Of a stretch of 64,000 bases of DNA, positions 43,165-53,813 are shown piece by piece. The translations under genes and the position numbers were made by a program. The notes under the pieces are model-generated. The model was not told the origin of the DNA, searched no databases, and was given only the letters and a program-made list of their open reading frames with translations. This DNA is from Hymenobacter siberiensis. Its GTDB lineage: Bacteria > Bacteroidota > Bacteroidia > Cytophagales > Hymenobacteraceae. The stretch is from assembly GCF_018967845.1 (NCBI RefSeq), contig NZ_JAHLZZ010000001.1:1240001-1304000 (forward strand). Direction: 5' to 3'. Position 1 is the first letter of the stretch, and each line of letters begins with the position of its first letter.

Positions 43165-45717
43165 ATGGAAGATTCACCCAAAACTGACCCGAGTAAAGCA
43201 GGCGACCTCGGCGCCCAACTTGCCAAAAATGCTCCTCAAAGCGGCCAGCGGGCCGGCCAGGGTGAAGCCCCCGCGCCCGACCATTATAAAAGCAAGCCTG
43301 AAGACATGCACATCAAGGAAGCCATTCCGGTGCCCGATGTGGCCGGGGCCAAGTACCATGAGCCCATTCTGGCGCAGCCGCCCGAAGCCCTCACCGGCTT
43401 GCGGCTGGAAGGCCGGGAGAAAATTGCGGCCGGCGTAACGGCCGTGGTCAAGTCCATGCAATTCAGCTGGACCGAGGGGGGCGTGGGACGCGGTACCAAA
43501 GCCCTCCTGGGCCTGAACCAGAAGAACGGCTTTGACTGCTCGAGCTGTGCCTGGCCCGACCCGGATGAGCACCGCTCGGTGGCTGAGTTCTGCGAGAACG
43601 GTGCCAAAGCCACTGCTTCTGATGCCGACGACAAGGCCGCCGGCCCCGAGTTTTTTGCTAAGCACAGCCTGGCTGAACTCTCGCGCATGACCGACCGCGA
43701 CCAGAACAACGCCGGCCGCCTCACCCACCCCATGGTGAAGTACCCCGGCGACAACCACTACAAGCCCATTGCCTGGCCCGATGTGTTCGACCTCATTGCC
43801 AAGGAGTTGAATGCGCTGGATTCACCGGATGAGGCCGTGTTCTACACGTCGGGTAAGATTCCGAACGAGCCGGCTTTTCTGTTCCAGCTCTTCGCCCGGC
43901 AGTTTGGTACCAACAACCTGCCCGACTGCTCCAACATGTGCCACGAGAGCAGCGGCTCGGCCTTGAGCCCCACGCTGGGCCTGGGCAAAGGCTCCGTTAC
44001 GCTCAACGACATTCACGATGCCGAGGTCATCCTCATCATCGGTCAGAACCCTGGTACCAACCACCCACGCATGCTTTCGGCCCTGCAGGCGGCCAAGCGC
44101 AACGGGGCTAAAATCATCAGCATCAATCCGCTGATTGAGGCGGGCCTCAATCACTTCAAAAATCCGCAGGATTTCATGAACCCGCTGCGCGCACTGGGCG
44201 CGTTGCTGGGCGATGGGACGCAAATCACCGACTTGTACCTGCAAGTGCGCGTGGATGGCGATATGGCCCTGCTACGCGGCATCATGAAGCACTTGTTTGA
44301 GGCGGAGGACCTGAACCCCGGCCTGGTAGTGGACCGGCCGTTCATTGCCGAATATACGGAAGGCTTCGACTCTTTCGAGCAGAATATCCGCAACACGAGC
44401 TGGGAGGAGATTGAGGAAATCAGCGGCATCAGCCGCGCCCAGCTGCTGGAAGCGGCTAACATGCTGGCCCGCAAGCAAAAAATCATTACCTGCTGGGCCA
44501 TGGGCGTCACGCAGCAGCGCCAAGGCGTGCAGACCATCCAGGAAATCGTGAACCTGCACCTCATGAAGGGCGCCATTGGCAAGCCCGGCGCGGGCACCTG
44601 CCCGGTGCGCGGCCACTCCAACGTGCAGGGCGACCGCACCATGGGCATTTGGGAGAAGATGCCCAAAGGCTTCCTGGAATCGTTGGAAAAGGAGTTTGGT
44701 TTTACGCCGCCCGTCGAGCATGGCCTCGATGTGGTGGAAGCGCTGAAAGCCATGCGCCTGAAAAAGACCAAAGTGTACTTCAGCTTTGGCGGCAACCTGC
44801 TGGCCGCCGGCCCCGACACCGAGGTAATTGCCGAAGGCATGCGCAACCAGAACCTGACCGTGTTTGTGGCCACCAAGCTCAACCGCGGCCACCTCACCAC
44901 CGGCAAAACCAGCCTGCTGCTGCCCACCTTCGCCCACGTCGACATCGACATGCAGAAGAGCGGCCACCAAATGACGAGCTGCGAAAACTCGATGGGCGTG
45001 GTAAGCCAGAACAAGGGCATTCTGGTGCCCCTGGCCGGCGACCAGCTCAGCGAAGTAGCTATTGTGTGCGGCATGGCCATTGCCACACTGGGCGACAAAA
45101 CCCGCATCGACTGGGTGGCCATGACGGAGAACTACGACGTCATCCGCGACCACATTGCGCGCGTCATCCCCGGCTTCGAAAACTTCAACGTGAAGCTGCG
45201 CTCGCCGGGTGGCTTCTACCTGCCCAACGGCCCGCGTGAGCGCAAGTTCACCACCGAGGACGGCAAAGCCCACTTCAGCACCACCACGCTGGAACGCTAC
45301 GAAGTGGAGCCCGACCAGCTGATTCTGATGACGGTGCGCTCGCACGACCAGTTCAATACCACCATCTACGAGTACAACGACCGGTACCGGGGCATTCACA
45401 ACGAGCGCCGGGTACTGTTCATGAACCCCGCCGACATGGCCTCCCGTGGCATCAAGGCGAAGGACCTCATCGACATCACCAGCCACTTCAACGGCGAAGA
45501 GCGCCGCGTCGAGAAGTTCGTGGCCGTGCCCTACGACATCCCGAAAGGCAACGTCTCGGCCTACTTCCCGGAGGCCAACCCGCTGGTGCCCATCGGCTCG
45601 GTGGCCAAGGTGAGCAACACGCCCACCTCGAAATATGTAGTGGTAACGGTGGTGCCTACCGCCGTGAATAACGACGTGCGGATTAAGGAGCGGGAGAAGA
45701 TGATGGCGCAGGCGTAG
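43165..45717 (+). CDS. FdhF/YdeP-family molybdopterin oxidoreductase
   Basis: This 850-residue enzyme has a 100-residue N-terminal extension, then a cysteine motif FDCSSCAWPD...EFCENG that can hold an iron-sulfur cluster, the molybdopterin domains beginning GRLTHPMVKYPGDNHYKPIAWPDVFDLIA (residues about 192-220), and DCSNMCHESSGSALSP, where Cys is at the position that ligates molybdenum in formate dehydrogenases. QNPGTNHPRM, GNLLAAGPDTEV and the C-terminal cofactor-binding domain are present. YdeP-like members are distinct from true FdhF, and the substrate is not certain. It follows fdhD, which supports need for sulfurated cofactor. ATG at 43165. Confidence 0.9.
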   Translation: MEDSPKTDPSKAGDLGAQLAKNAPQSGQRAGQGEAPAPDHYKSKPEDMHIKEAIPVPDVAGAKYHEPILAQPPEALTGLRLEGREKIAAGVTAVVKSMQFSWTEGGVGRGTKALLGLNQKNGFDCSSCAWPDPDEHRSVAEFCENGAKATASDADDKAAGPEFFAKHSLAELSRMTDRDQNNAGRLTHPMVKYPGDNHYKPIAWPDVFDLIAKELNALDSPDEAVFYTSGKIPNEPAFLFQLFARQFGTNNLPDCSNMCHESSGSALSPTLGLGKGSVTLNDIHDAEVILIIGQNPGTNHPRMLSALQAAKRNGAKIISINPLIEAGLNHFKNPQDFMNPLRALGALLGDGTQITDLYLQVRVDGDMALLRGIMKHLFEAEDLNPGLVVDRPFIAEYTEGFDSFEQNIRNTSWEEIEEISGISRAQLLEAANMLARKQKIITCWAMGVTQQRQGVQTIQEIVNLHLMKGAIGKPGAGTCPVRGHSNVQGDRTMGIWEKMPKGFLESLEKEFGFTPPVEHGLDVVEALKAMRLKKTKVYFSFGGNLLAAGPDTEVIAEGMRNQNLTVFVATKLNRGHLTTGKTSLLLPTFAHVDIDMQKSGHQMTSCENSMGVVSQNKGILVPLAGDQLSEVAIVCGMAIATLGDKTRIDWVAMTENYDVIRDHIARVIPGFENFNVKLRSPGGFYLPNGPRERKFTTEDGKAHFSTTTLERYEVEPDQLILMTVRSHDQFNTTIYEYNDRYRGIHNERRVLFMNPADMASRGIKAKDLIDITSHFNGEERRVEKFVAVPYDIPKGNVSAYFPEANPLVPIGSVAKVSNTPTSKYVVVTVVPTAVNNDVRIKEREKMMAQA

Positions 45718-45740
45718 TCTCCTTTGCTGGGCTATGCGAA

Positions 45741-45910
45741 AACCTCATCCCCTGACCCCCTCTCCAAAAAAGAGGGGGCACCGGTTCGGGCCAAGTAGCA
45801 AAATGGAAAGAGCCCGGCGCATTGCGCCGGGCTCTTTCCATTTATAGTTTTTCCGTGTGAAGCATTTCCGGTTGCCCCTCTTTTTTGGAGAGGGGGTCAG
45901 GGGGGAGGTT
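45741..45910. repeat. Inverted repeat of the CCTGACCCCCTC type
   Basis: The left arm CTCATCCCCTGACCCCCTC... with TCCAAAAAAGAGGGGGCA (45741-45785) is matched in reverse by TGCCCCTCTTTTTTGGAG with AGGGGGTCAGGGG (about 45872-45907). A second element of this type is at 48503-48564. It encloses the hairpin at 45801-45843. Confidence 0.8.
45801..45843. terminator. Bidirectional terminator between the FdhF-like gene and hemA
   Basis: A 20-bp arm (45801-45820, AAATGGAAAGAGCCCGGCGC) pairs perfectly with 45824-45843 around the loop ATT, followed by T-rich sequence. The flanking genes converge. Confidence 0.88.
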
Positions 45911-45915
45911 GACAC

Positions 45916-47190
45916 CTACGCGGCGGGCTCGCCCATCTTCTCTAAATCGAACAGCTCGCCCAGCAACTCTACCAGATGGCCGCCATCGTCGCGGCGACAG
46001 GCAGATTTGAGTTGCAGCACGTGCTGCTTCAGAATCTTTTGCATCAGCGAGCGGGTGGCTTCGTCGAGGAGCTTGCTTTCGGCGGGGGTGGCGCGCTTCT
46101 GGTAGCGGTCCATTTCCTCCTGGCGCAGGGTTTCGAGGCTGGCCTTCATCTTCTGGATGAGGGGCGATACCATCATTTCCTTGGCCCAGTCATTGAGGCT
46201 GGCAATGCTTTCGGCGATGATGGCGCGCACCTGCGGCACAGCGGCCAAGCGCGTTTGCAGAGCCGCTGAGGCCTTGCTCTGGATGGCGTCGATGTTGTAG
46301 ACCAGCACGCCGGGCACCTGCTCCACATCGGCGGCAATGCTGCGGGGCACGCTCAGGTCAATCAGGAACTTGAAGCTGAGTACGTCGAGGTTTTCGGCCA
46401 GCTCACGGGTGAAGAAGGGCTCGCTGCGGTTGATGGAGGAAATAACTACGTCGGCATCTTTCAGTGCCGGCACGAGGTCTTCAAAATCAACGAGGCGCAT
46501 GTTGCACTCGGCGGCCAGCTCTTCGGCCTTGGCACGAGTGCGATTGCAGATGGTGACTTCGCCGAAGGCCTTGCTGGCCGACAGGTGGCGGCACACATCG
46601 GCCCCGATTTCGCCCAGGCCCACCACCAACACTTTGGGGTTGGCCACGTCGGCGGTCAACTCTTCCACTAGCTCCAAGGCGGCGTAGCTTATCGAAGCCG
46701 CCCCGTCGCGGAAGCTGGTTTCGGTTTGCACGCGTTTGTTGGTGAAGAATACGGTGTGCAGCAGGCGGTGCAGGAAGGGGCCGGCGGCATCGGCATCGGC
46801 GCTCCACTGGTAGGCCGTTTTTACCTGGTTGCTGATTTGCAGGTCGCCCACTACCTGGGCTTCGAGGCCCATGGCTACTTCGAAAAGGTGCCGCACGGCC
46901 GCGTCGGCGTCGGGCAGCAGGTCGAAATAGGGGAGGAACTGGCCGATGTCGGCGCGGTCCTTCAGGTGGCCCAGGGCGAGGATAATCTCGCGGCTGCGGT
47001 CATCCTCGGCGGTGTAGTACACCTCGGTGCGGTTGCAGGTGCTTAGCACGAGCAGGTCATTAAGGCCCAGCTCATTGTGCAGCATATTCAGGAAGCGGCG
47101 GCAGGCGGCCTCATCCAGCGAAAGCAACTCACGAATGGCAAGCGGGGCTTTCTTGAAGGAGAGGCTAACAGCCTTGAACGGATGCGACAT
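45916..47190 (-). CDS. hemA: Glutamyl-tRNA reductase HemA
   Basis: This 424-residue enzyme makes glutamate-1-semialdehyde for tetrapyrrole synthesis. Marks are the active Cys in LVLSTCNRTEVYY, GLEAQVVGDLQISNQVKTAY, the NADP domain VLVVGLGEIGADVCRHL and ISSINRSEPF, and the C-terminal dimerisation helix. The ATG at 47190 is chosen over GTG 47205. It has no clear operon partner here. Confidence 0.95.
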   Translation of the reverse strand: MSHPFKAVSLSFKKAPLAIRELLSLDEAACRRFLNMLHNELGLNDLLVLSTCNRTEVYYTAEDDRSREIILALGHLKDRADIGQFLPYFDLLPDADAAVRHLFEVAMGLEAQVVGDLQISNQVKTAYQWSADADAAGPFLHRLLHTVFFTNKRVQTETSFRDGAASISYAALELVEELTADVANPKVLVVGLGEIGADVCRHLSASKAFGEVTICNRTRAKAEELAAECNMRLVDFEDLVPALKDADVVISSINRSEPFFTRELAENLDVLSFKFLIDLSVPRSIAADVEQVPGVLVYNIDAIQSKASAALQTRLAAVPQVRAIIAESIASLNDWAKEMMVSPLIQKMKASLETLRQEEMDRYQKRATPAESKLLDEATRSLMQKILKQHVLQLKSACRRDDGGHLVELLGELFDLEKMGEPAA

Positions 47191-47420
47191 AGACGGAATC
47201 GACACGAAATCGGACTACAAAATTACGGCAGGATTTCGGTAGGATATACTAACAACCCAGGCATAAGTAGGGTTCGAAAGGAAACTTGACGAATATCAGG
47301 CTTCTATAGACCCTCAGAGGCAATCAGGCTACCGGAGCCCGGCCGGCATGACAAAAATTAGGCAAGCACTGGGTCACGGCGGCTGCAGGAGCATCGCCGG
47401 CCGCCGTACGGAGGGCCTTG

Positions 47421-47428
47421 TACCTTTG
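47421..47428 (+). promoter_or_regulatory. -7 box directly before the EamA gene
   Basis: TACCTTTG matches TAnnTTTG and lies only 4 bp before ATG 47433. If it is used, the message would be nearly leaderless, or translation would begin at the next in-frame ATG (47478). No -33 match is seen at the ideal distance. Confidence 0.4.
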
Positions 47429-47432
47429 CGGT

Positions 47433-48485
47433 ATGTTATCCAAACGCCCACCCGCTGCCCCTTCCTCACTCGTCCCGATGCCCGCTGGGGGGGCTTCACT
47501 GGCCGTGCTGGCCGCTGCCGAAACCAGCCTGTCCGGGGCTGCCGACGAATCGGCTTCCCTCGAAGCCACCGAAGCGCCGACCGCGGCCGCGCCGGCCGTT
47601 ACCTCGCCCGTGGCGTGGATGCTGCTGATTATTCTGGCTTCCATCTGGGGCACGTCGTTTATCCTGATGAAGAAAGGGCTGGTCGTGTTTTCGGCCACAG
47701 AGCTCGGGGCTACCCGTGTGAGCGTAGCGGCGTTGCTGCTGCTGCCGTTTGCTCTGCGCCATGTGGGCAAGGTTGAGCGTAGTCGTTTCAAGTGGCTGGC
47801 AATTAGTGGGGTGGTGGGTACGCTCATTCCGGCGTTTCTATTTGCCTATGCCGAAACCAAGCTGGCTTCGGGGCTAGCGGGCGTGCTCAATGCCCTCACG
47901 GTGGTGTTCACGCTGCTGATGGGTGCTCTGCTGTTTGGGCAGCGTCTCACGAGCCTGCGGGTGCTGGGAATTTCGCTGGGCCTGGTGGGCACGGTGGTGA
48001 TGCTGCTGCTCGGCGGCAGCGGCGGTACCGATACACCCACGGGCGAAGGCAACGCCTGGTACGGCATCTATATTCTAATTGCTACGGTCGGCTACGGCCT
48101 GAGCGTGAATGTGATTAAGTACAAGCTGGGTGGCCTGACGCCCGTGGCGGTGACGTCGGTACTGTTGCTGCTCATTGGCGGGCCGGCGCTGGTATATCTG
48201 CTGCTGGGCACGGCCTTCCTGCACAAGCTGGCCACCGTGCCGGGGGCGTGGATGGCGTTTGGCTACATCGCCCTGCTGGCCACCATGAGCACGGCGGTGG
48301 CGATGGTGCTGTTCAATAAGCTGATTCAGCAATCCACCGCGCTGTTTGCGTCGTCCAGTACCTACCTCATTCCCATCGTGGCGCTGGCCTGGGGCGCGCT
48401 CGATGGCGAGGCCTTCAACCTCTGGCACTTCGCCGGCATGGTGGTTATTCTAGCAGGTGTGTTGATTATTCACCGGGCAAAGTAG
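47433..48485 (+). CDS. EamA/DMT-family transporter
   Basis: This protein of about 350 residues has ten membrane segments in two EamA halves, starting WMLLIILASIWGTSFILMKKGLVV, with ATELGATRVSVAALLLLPFAL and the second half YGIYILIATVGYGLSVNVIKYKL. The first 60 residues are Ala/Ser-rich and unlike the family, so the start may be ATG 47478 instead of 47433. Substrate unknown; the family exports metabolites. Confidence 0.87.
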   Translation: MLSKRPPAAPSSLVPMPAGGASLAVLAAAETSLSGAADESASLEATEAPTAAAPAVTSPVAWMLLIILASIWGTSFILMKKGLVVFSATELGATRVSVAALLLLPFALRHVGKVERSRFKWLAISGVVGTLIPAFLFAYAETKLASGLAGVLNALTVVFTLLMGALLFGQRLTSLRVLGISLGLVGTVVMLLLGGSGGTDTPTGEGNAWYGIYILIATVGYGLSVNVIKYKLGGLTPVAVTSVLLLLIGGPALVYLLLGTAFLHKLATVPGAWMAFGYIALLATMSTAVAMVLFNKLIQQSTALFASSSTYLIPIVALAWGALDGEAFNLWHFAGMVVILAGVLIIHRAK

Positions 48486-48502
48486 GTATGCTTTGAGCCC
48501 TG

Positions 48503-48564
48503 ACGTCCACCTCACCCCCTGACCCTCTCTCCAAAAAAGAGGGGGTCAGGGGGTGAGGTAGACG
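48503..48564. repeat. Inverted repeat of the CCTGACCCTCTC type, compact copy
   Basis: ACGTCCACCTCACCCCCTGAC followed by CCTCTCTCCAAAAAAGAGGGGGTCAGGGGGTGAGGTAGACGT by region folds into one long hairpin with a short A-rich loop. It separates the converging EamA and LpxR-like genes and can act as a terminator. Confidence 0.8.
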
Positions 48565-48569
48565 TTCGC

Positions 48570-49547
48570 TCAGAACCCCACCGTCAGCCCCAAATGCCCC
48601 CAGCGGTGCGAGCGGCCCCCAGCAAACTCCGGCGAAACCCAGGTGGCGGTGGCGGCGAAGCTCACGCCGCCGTGGGCCAGCACCACGCCGCCCGTGCTGC
48701 GCAGCACGGCCCGCCGCACGTCGCTGGCGGGCAGCGTGTACGGGTCGCGGTTGGTGAAGGGGCTGCCCTGCAAAGTGGCATCGTAGCCGATGAGGCGGCC
48801 AGTCAGCGAGGCTTCGCCGTAAAGCTGCCAAGGTGGGGTCTCGTTTTTGTGCTCCGGGCCTGTCGCCTGCGGATTCATGAAATAGGGCCTGAATTTTCCT
48901 ACTCGCAGCCGCAGCCCAGTGTCGGCATACGTGTACAGTGTGCTCAGCGAAGCCTCCGCGTTGCCCAGCACTTCTGCGAAGCGGCCAGCAGCCAGCAGTT
49001 GCTCAACTTCCACCCGGTAGCCGATAATGGGCGCATTGCGAATCTGATAGTCCCAGCCGCGCGGCTCGGCGTTGCCCGTGACGCGGTGAATGGCGGTTTG
49101 CAGCTCCTTGCCGCCCGCCGCCGGCCCGATGAAGCCGATTTCCAGCGCCGTGGTCAGGCGCTGGTGCCGCCTAGGCTGGTTGCTGATTCGGGAAAACGAC
49201 CCGTACAAATACGCCGCGTAGGGCCGGTCGCCCACCCGAATAAAGGCATCCTGAATACGTAGGGGCGTAAAGCCGTCGTAGCGCAGCGTGAGGTCGTATT
49301 GCTGCGTGCTGCCGCGCGGGCCGGCCGCCAGCAGGTGCCGCACCGGCAGCCGCGCCAGGGCCGGGTGCACCAGCGTGAGCGTCATGCCTTGCGTGAAGTA
49401 GTAGTCGGTGCGAAAGAATAGGTCATTCGCATAGGTGTAGGTTAGCAGCCGGGCGGGGCTGAGGGGCCGCAGGGTATCGACCGGGGCGGGCGCGGCGCGG
49501 CTTACGGAGCCGGATAAGCAGAGAATCAGCAGGAGCAACAGGCGCAT
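48570..49547 (-). CDS. LpxR-like outer-membrane lipid A deacylase
   Basis: This 325-residue protein has a signal peptide and matches the LpxR (DUF2219) family, an outer-membrane barrel that removes the 3'-acyloxyacyl group from lipid A. Marks are TYTYANDLFFRTDYYFTQGMTL near the N-terminus (Asn-Asp pair), GDRPYAAYLYGSF, and GWDYQIRNAPIIGY. ATG at 49547. Direct enzymatic activity in Bacteroidota members is little documented, so the function is by family only. Confidence 0.85.
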   Translation of the reverse strand: MRLLLLLILCLSGSVSRAAPAPVDTLRPLSPARLLTYTYANDLFFRTDYYFTQGMTLTLVHPALARLPVRHLLAAGPRGSTQQYDLTLRYDGFTPLRIQDAFIRVGDRPYAAYLYGSFSRISNQPRRHQRLTTALEIGFIGPAAGGKELQTAIHRVTGNAEPRGWDYQIRNAPIIGYRVEVEQLLAAGRFAEVLGNAEASLSTLYTYADTGLRLRVGKFRPYFMNPQATGPEHKNETPPWQLYGEASLTGRLIGYDATLQGSPFTNRDPYTLPASDVRRAVLRSTGGVVLAHGGVSFAATATWVSPEFAGGRSHRWGHLGLTVGF

Positions 49548-49606
49548 AAGCAGCCGGAGTTACGGGCTGGCGGAGGGGTTGGGATTGGGGAGGAAGTGGA
49601 AGAGCA

Positions 49607-49711
49607 GTCATGCCGAGCGGAGCCGAGGTATCTCGCGTGTGGTAGTAGCTCACTCGCGAGAAAAGAATTAGTGGTGGCACGCGAGATGCCTCGGCTCCGC
49701 TCGGCATGACC
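49607..49711. repeat. TCATGC-type intergenic inverted repeat, copy 8, next to the RAYT gene
   Basis: CAGTCATGCCGAGCGGAGCC with GAGGTATCTCGCG pairs with GCGAGATGCCTC and GGCTCCGCTCGGCATGAC. It ends 2 bp before the stop codon of the RAYT transposase gene, the arrangement expected for a transposase and its REP substrate. Confidence 0.88.
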
Positions 49712-49713
49712 GT

Positions 49714-50274
49714 TTATTTCTCCTTTCCTTCACTCACATACGGCCACTCCTGAAACCGCGCTGGCAACCCGGCCTGCCGGGCGTTGCCGCGCACGTAGGC
49801 CAGCACCCGCGTCAGCTCGGCTTCGCCCTGCACCTCGTAATTGAACCAGCCCACCTGCCAGAACTGGGCTTCGGGCGGGAGCTTGGGGCGCACTAGGCGG
49901 CGGCAGGCGGTGCCCGTGCGCAGGTGGAGCAGGTCAATTGCTTTGGCGAAAGACAGGTTGCTGCTGGCCGGTAAATGCAGCACGATGTGCGCGTGGTTGG
50001 GCAGAATGGCGAAGCCGTGGACGGTGAAGCCGGTTTCTTCCAGCATCATGATTTCGCCGGCCAGCACCTCGGCCATCTTCTCGTTTTCGAAATACCCCGC
50101 CCCGATGGGTGCCCGGTCCAGCACGGCATCAAATCGGGCAAAGAACTGCTTCTGGGCGCGCTGGTGGTCGGTGCCGGCTTCCCGGGCCAGGCGCAATTCG
50201 GCGGCCAGCTCGCAGCCGGTGGCGGCGGGAATGGTGCCGTGCAGGCGAAAGGTGAGGAAGGCGGCTGGAACCAA
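49714..50274 (-). CDS. REP-associated tyrosine transposase (RAYT, Y1_Tnp family)
   Basis: This 186-residue protein is a single-strand DNA transposase of the IS200-like/RAYT group. The metal-binding HUH-like motif is in VHGFAILPNHAHIVLHL, and the catalytic Tyr is expected in FWQVGWFNYEVQ, followed by LAYVRGNARQAGL. RAYTs are single-copy genes that cut and move REP palindromes. It has a TCATGC-type inverted repeat immediately at its 3' end. It begins with TTG at 50274, with no ATG in frame upstream of the homology. Downstream strand neighbour upstream is the amino acid permease gene. Confidence 0.88.
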   Translation of the reverse strand: MVPAAFLTFRLHGTIPAATGCELAAELRLAREAGTDHQRAQKQFFARFDAVLDRAPIGAGYFENEKMAEVLAGEIMMLEETGFTVHGFAILPNHAHIVLHLPASSNLSFAKAIDLLHLRTGTACRRLVRPKLPPEAQFWQVGWFNYEVQGEAELTRVLAYVRGNARQAGLPARFQEWPYVSEGKEK

Positions 50275-50317
50275 GAATTTGGCAGGAAAAACCCGGGATT
50301 AAAAAAGCACGCTGGCC

Positions 50318-50341
50318 GCCTCTCTGCGTACGCGGAGAGGC
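50318..50341. terminator. Hairpin between the permease and RAYT genes
   Basis: GCCTCTCTGCG pairs with CGCGGAGAGGC around a TA-rich centre (one mismatch). It follows the end of the leftward permease gene by about 20 bp. Confidence 0.55.
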
Positions 50342-50361
50342 TGATTTACCGGCCGGTGCGC

Positions 50362-52161
<1,800 letters not shown>

Positions 52162-52242
52162 GAACGAACGGGGGGCGGGTTTGGGGGCGAAAAGATAATG
52201 CCCCGGCGCGGCTTGCGGCGCGGCCAGCCCCGTTCGCGGCCG

Positions 52243-52746
52243 CTAGCGCAGCAGCCCGCTCAGCAGGCTGCCGGCCACGTGCACCGTCATGGTGCCGCTG
52301 CCCACCCGCACCGGCATTCCCACCGACAAGCTACCCAGCCCCCCGCCGTAGCCGTTGTAGTTGAAGCTGTTGGGTACCGCTTCGCGCAGTGGCAGCGGCG
52401 CAAATGCCGGGTTGCCGCTGCTGCCATCGGCCCCGCCGAAGGGTGCGTAGCTGCCGTAGGGCTGCACCCAATAGGGCGAGAGGCTATATTGTACGAAGGG
52501 CCGCGCCCGCTCGCCTTTGCCCAGTACGTAGCGCAGGTAGGGCTGCACGCCGTAGCCGGCCAGGCCGGGTGCCAGCACCGGCGCGTAGCTGCCCGTGACG
52601 TACGCGCCGGCCAGCCAGTGCCCGGTGGCCGGCGCGGGCGAAGCCGGAATTTCGAGCCCCACCGCGCTACCACCGCGCTGCTGGGCGTGGCTGAACAAGG
52701 GAAGGGCAACCAGCGCCAGCGGCGCAAATCGGAGGAGCGTTTTCAT
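52243..52746 (-). CDS. Secreted protein of unknown function
   Basis: This 167-residue protein has a signal peptide (MKTLLRFAPLALVALPLFSHAQ) and a Gly/Tyr/Pro-rich body with short beta-strand-like stretches (GVQPYLRYVLG, PFVQYSLSPYWVQPYG, GMPVRVGSGTMTVHVAG). No family is recognised; it may be a small outer-membrane barrel. It lies between the permease and the IS element. Confidence 0.65.
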   Translation of the reverse strand: MKTLLRFAPLALVALPLFSHAQQRGGSAVGLEIPASPAPATGHWLAGAYVTGSYAPVLAPGLAGYGVQPYLRYVLGKGERARPFVQYSLSPYWVQPYGSYAPFGGADGSSGNPAFAPLPLREAVPNSFNYNGYGGGLGSLSVGMPVRVGSGTMTVHVAGSLLSGLLR

Positions 52747-52872
52747 GTGGAAAGAGCTTGAGCGGCCGGATAGGTACTAGAGTTGTTGCGAAGCAAAAAG
52801 CCTTGATAATCAATTAATTATATCAACAATAAAAACCGACAAAAATTGCAAAGAGAACAAAACTTATGCGGC

Positions 52873-53313
52873 TTAATTAGCGGGATTCGCGCGCTCGTGT
52901 GCGAGATAAACCCGGTGTGGGCTGCGGACGCGCAGGTTATGCAGCCCGCAGGCCACCACCATGACCGTATCGCGAAACCAGTCGCCGCGGACCCGCAGCT
53001 TGTCGCGCACCATGCGCAAGCGTTTGATGCCACTGTGCACGTGCTCAATCACCACGCGTAAGGGACTCAGCAGCTGGTTGTAAATTTTCCGGGAAAAGGT
53101 CAGTTCGCCCTTCGGGGGCTTCTTGTGCGGCATCTCGACCAGCACCCCCGGCGGGCGATGGCCGAGCAAACCCAAATCCTGCCGCAGCACGCTGCCCGCC
53201 GGCAGGTGCAAGGGGTATTCGTCGGCCACTTTTTTGTCGTGCATGCGCCCTGATTCCGTGGGCGAGAGGTAGTGCAGATACTGCGTATCGTCGCACAAGG
53301 TGTTGTTTTTCAA
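52873..53313 (-). CDS. IS5-type transposase, C-terminal part (orfB, read by -1 frameshift)
   Basis: This part carries KNNTLCDDTQYLHYLSPTESG, the second catalytic Asp in VLRQDLGLLGHRPPG, and the Glu in VEHVHSGIKRLR or VIEHVHSGIKR, i.e. the rest of the DDE site. Its own start would be TTG at 53313. It is better read as a continuation of orfA: a run of eight A at about 53323-53330 (on the minus strand GCTAAAAAAAAGTCC) allows a -1 slip that joins YSAKKK to VHALKN. Confidence 0.82.
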   Translation of the reverse strand: MKNNTLCDDTQYLHYLSPTESGRMHDKKVADEYPLHLPAGSVLRQDLGLLGHRPPGVLVEMPHKKPPKGELTFSRKIYNQLLSPLRVVIEHVHSGIKRLRMVRDKLRVRGDWFRDTVMVVACGLHNLRVRSPHRVYLAHERANPAN

Positions 53314-53813
53314 GGCATGGACTTTTTTTTAGCACTATACTCTTCTTCTTGCCCTTCCCGGTCCGCGTTGCGCGGGATACCGCGTTCCACCCCGTCGTAG
53401 GTAAAGATCTTATCGGGGTGCGCGGCCAGGCGCTGGGCCAGTTGCGCGCCGTCGCGCACGGGCGACAGGCCGCGGGCGGCCAGCGTTTGGTTGAGCACGT
53501 TGAGCAACGGGCCCGTCAGGCGGCTGACGCGGGTCTGCGAAACGCCAAAGCTGGCGGCTTGGTACTCTTGCAACGAATTGGTTTTGAGATAGGTCAGCAA
53601 GAAGAAAAGCTTCGTGTCGGTACCGGACAAGGTCGCATTGGCCCGCTCCCGATGGGCCGGGATGCGCCGCCGGGTGCCGTCGAGGGTGTGGTAGCGCTGA
53701 TGCCGTTCCCAACGGGGCGCAAAGTCGGTGAGCAGGTCGTCAAATTCGGCGGGCAGCAGACTGGTTAAGGCCAGAAACTGCGTCGGCCGCTCGCGTAGGG
53801 CCAAATAATTCAT
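53310..53813 (-). CDS. IS5-type transposase, N-terminal part (orfA)
   Basis: This 167-residue frame has an HTH_Tnp_4-like DNA-binding region (FLLTYLKTNSLQEYQAASFGVSQTRVSRL, residues about 73-101) and the first catalytic Asp in FTYDGVERGIP. It ends just past the A-run where orfB is joined. ATG at 53813. Confidence 0.85.
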   Translation of the reverse strand: MNYLALRERPTQFLALTSLLPAEFDDLLTDFAPRWERHQRYHTLDGTRRRIPAHRERANATLSGTDTKLFFLLTYLKTNSLQEYQAASFGVSQTRVSRLTGPLLNVLNQTLAARGLSPVRDGAQLAQRLAAHPDKIFTYDGVERGIPRNADREGQEEEYSAKKKSMP

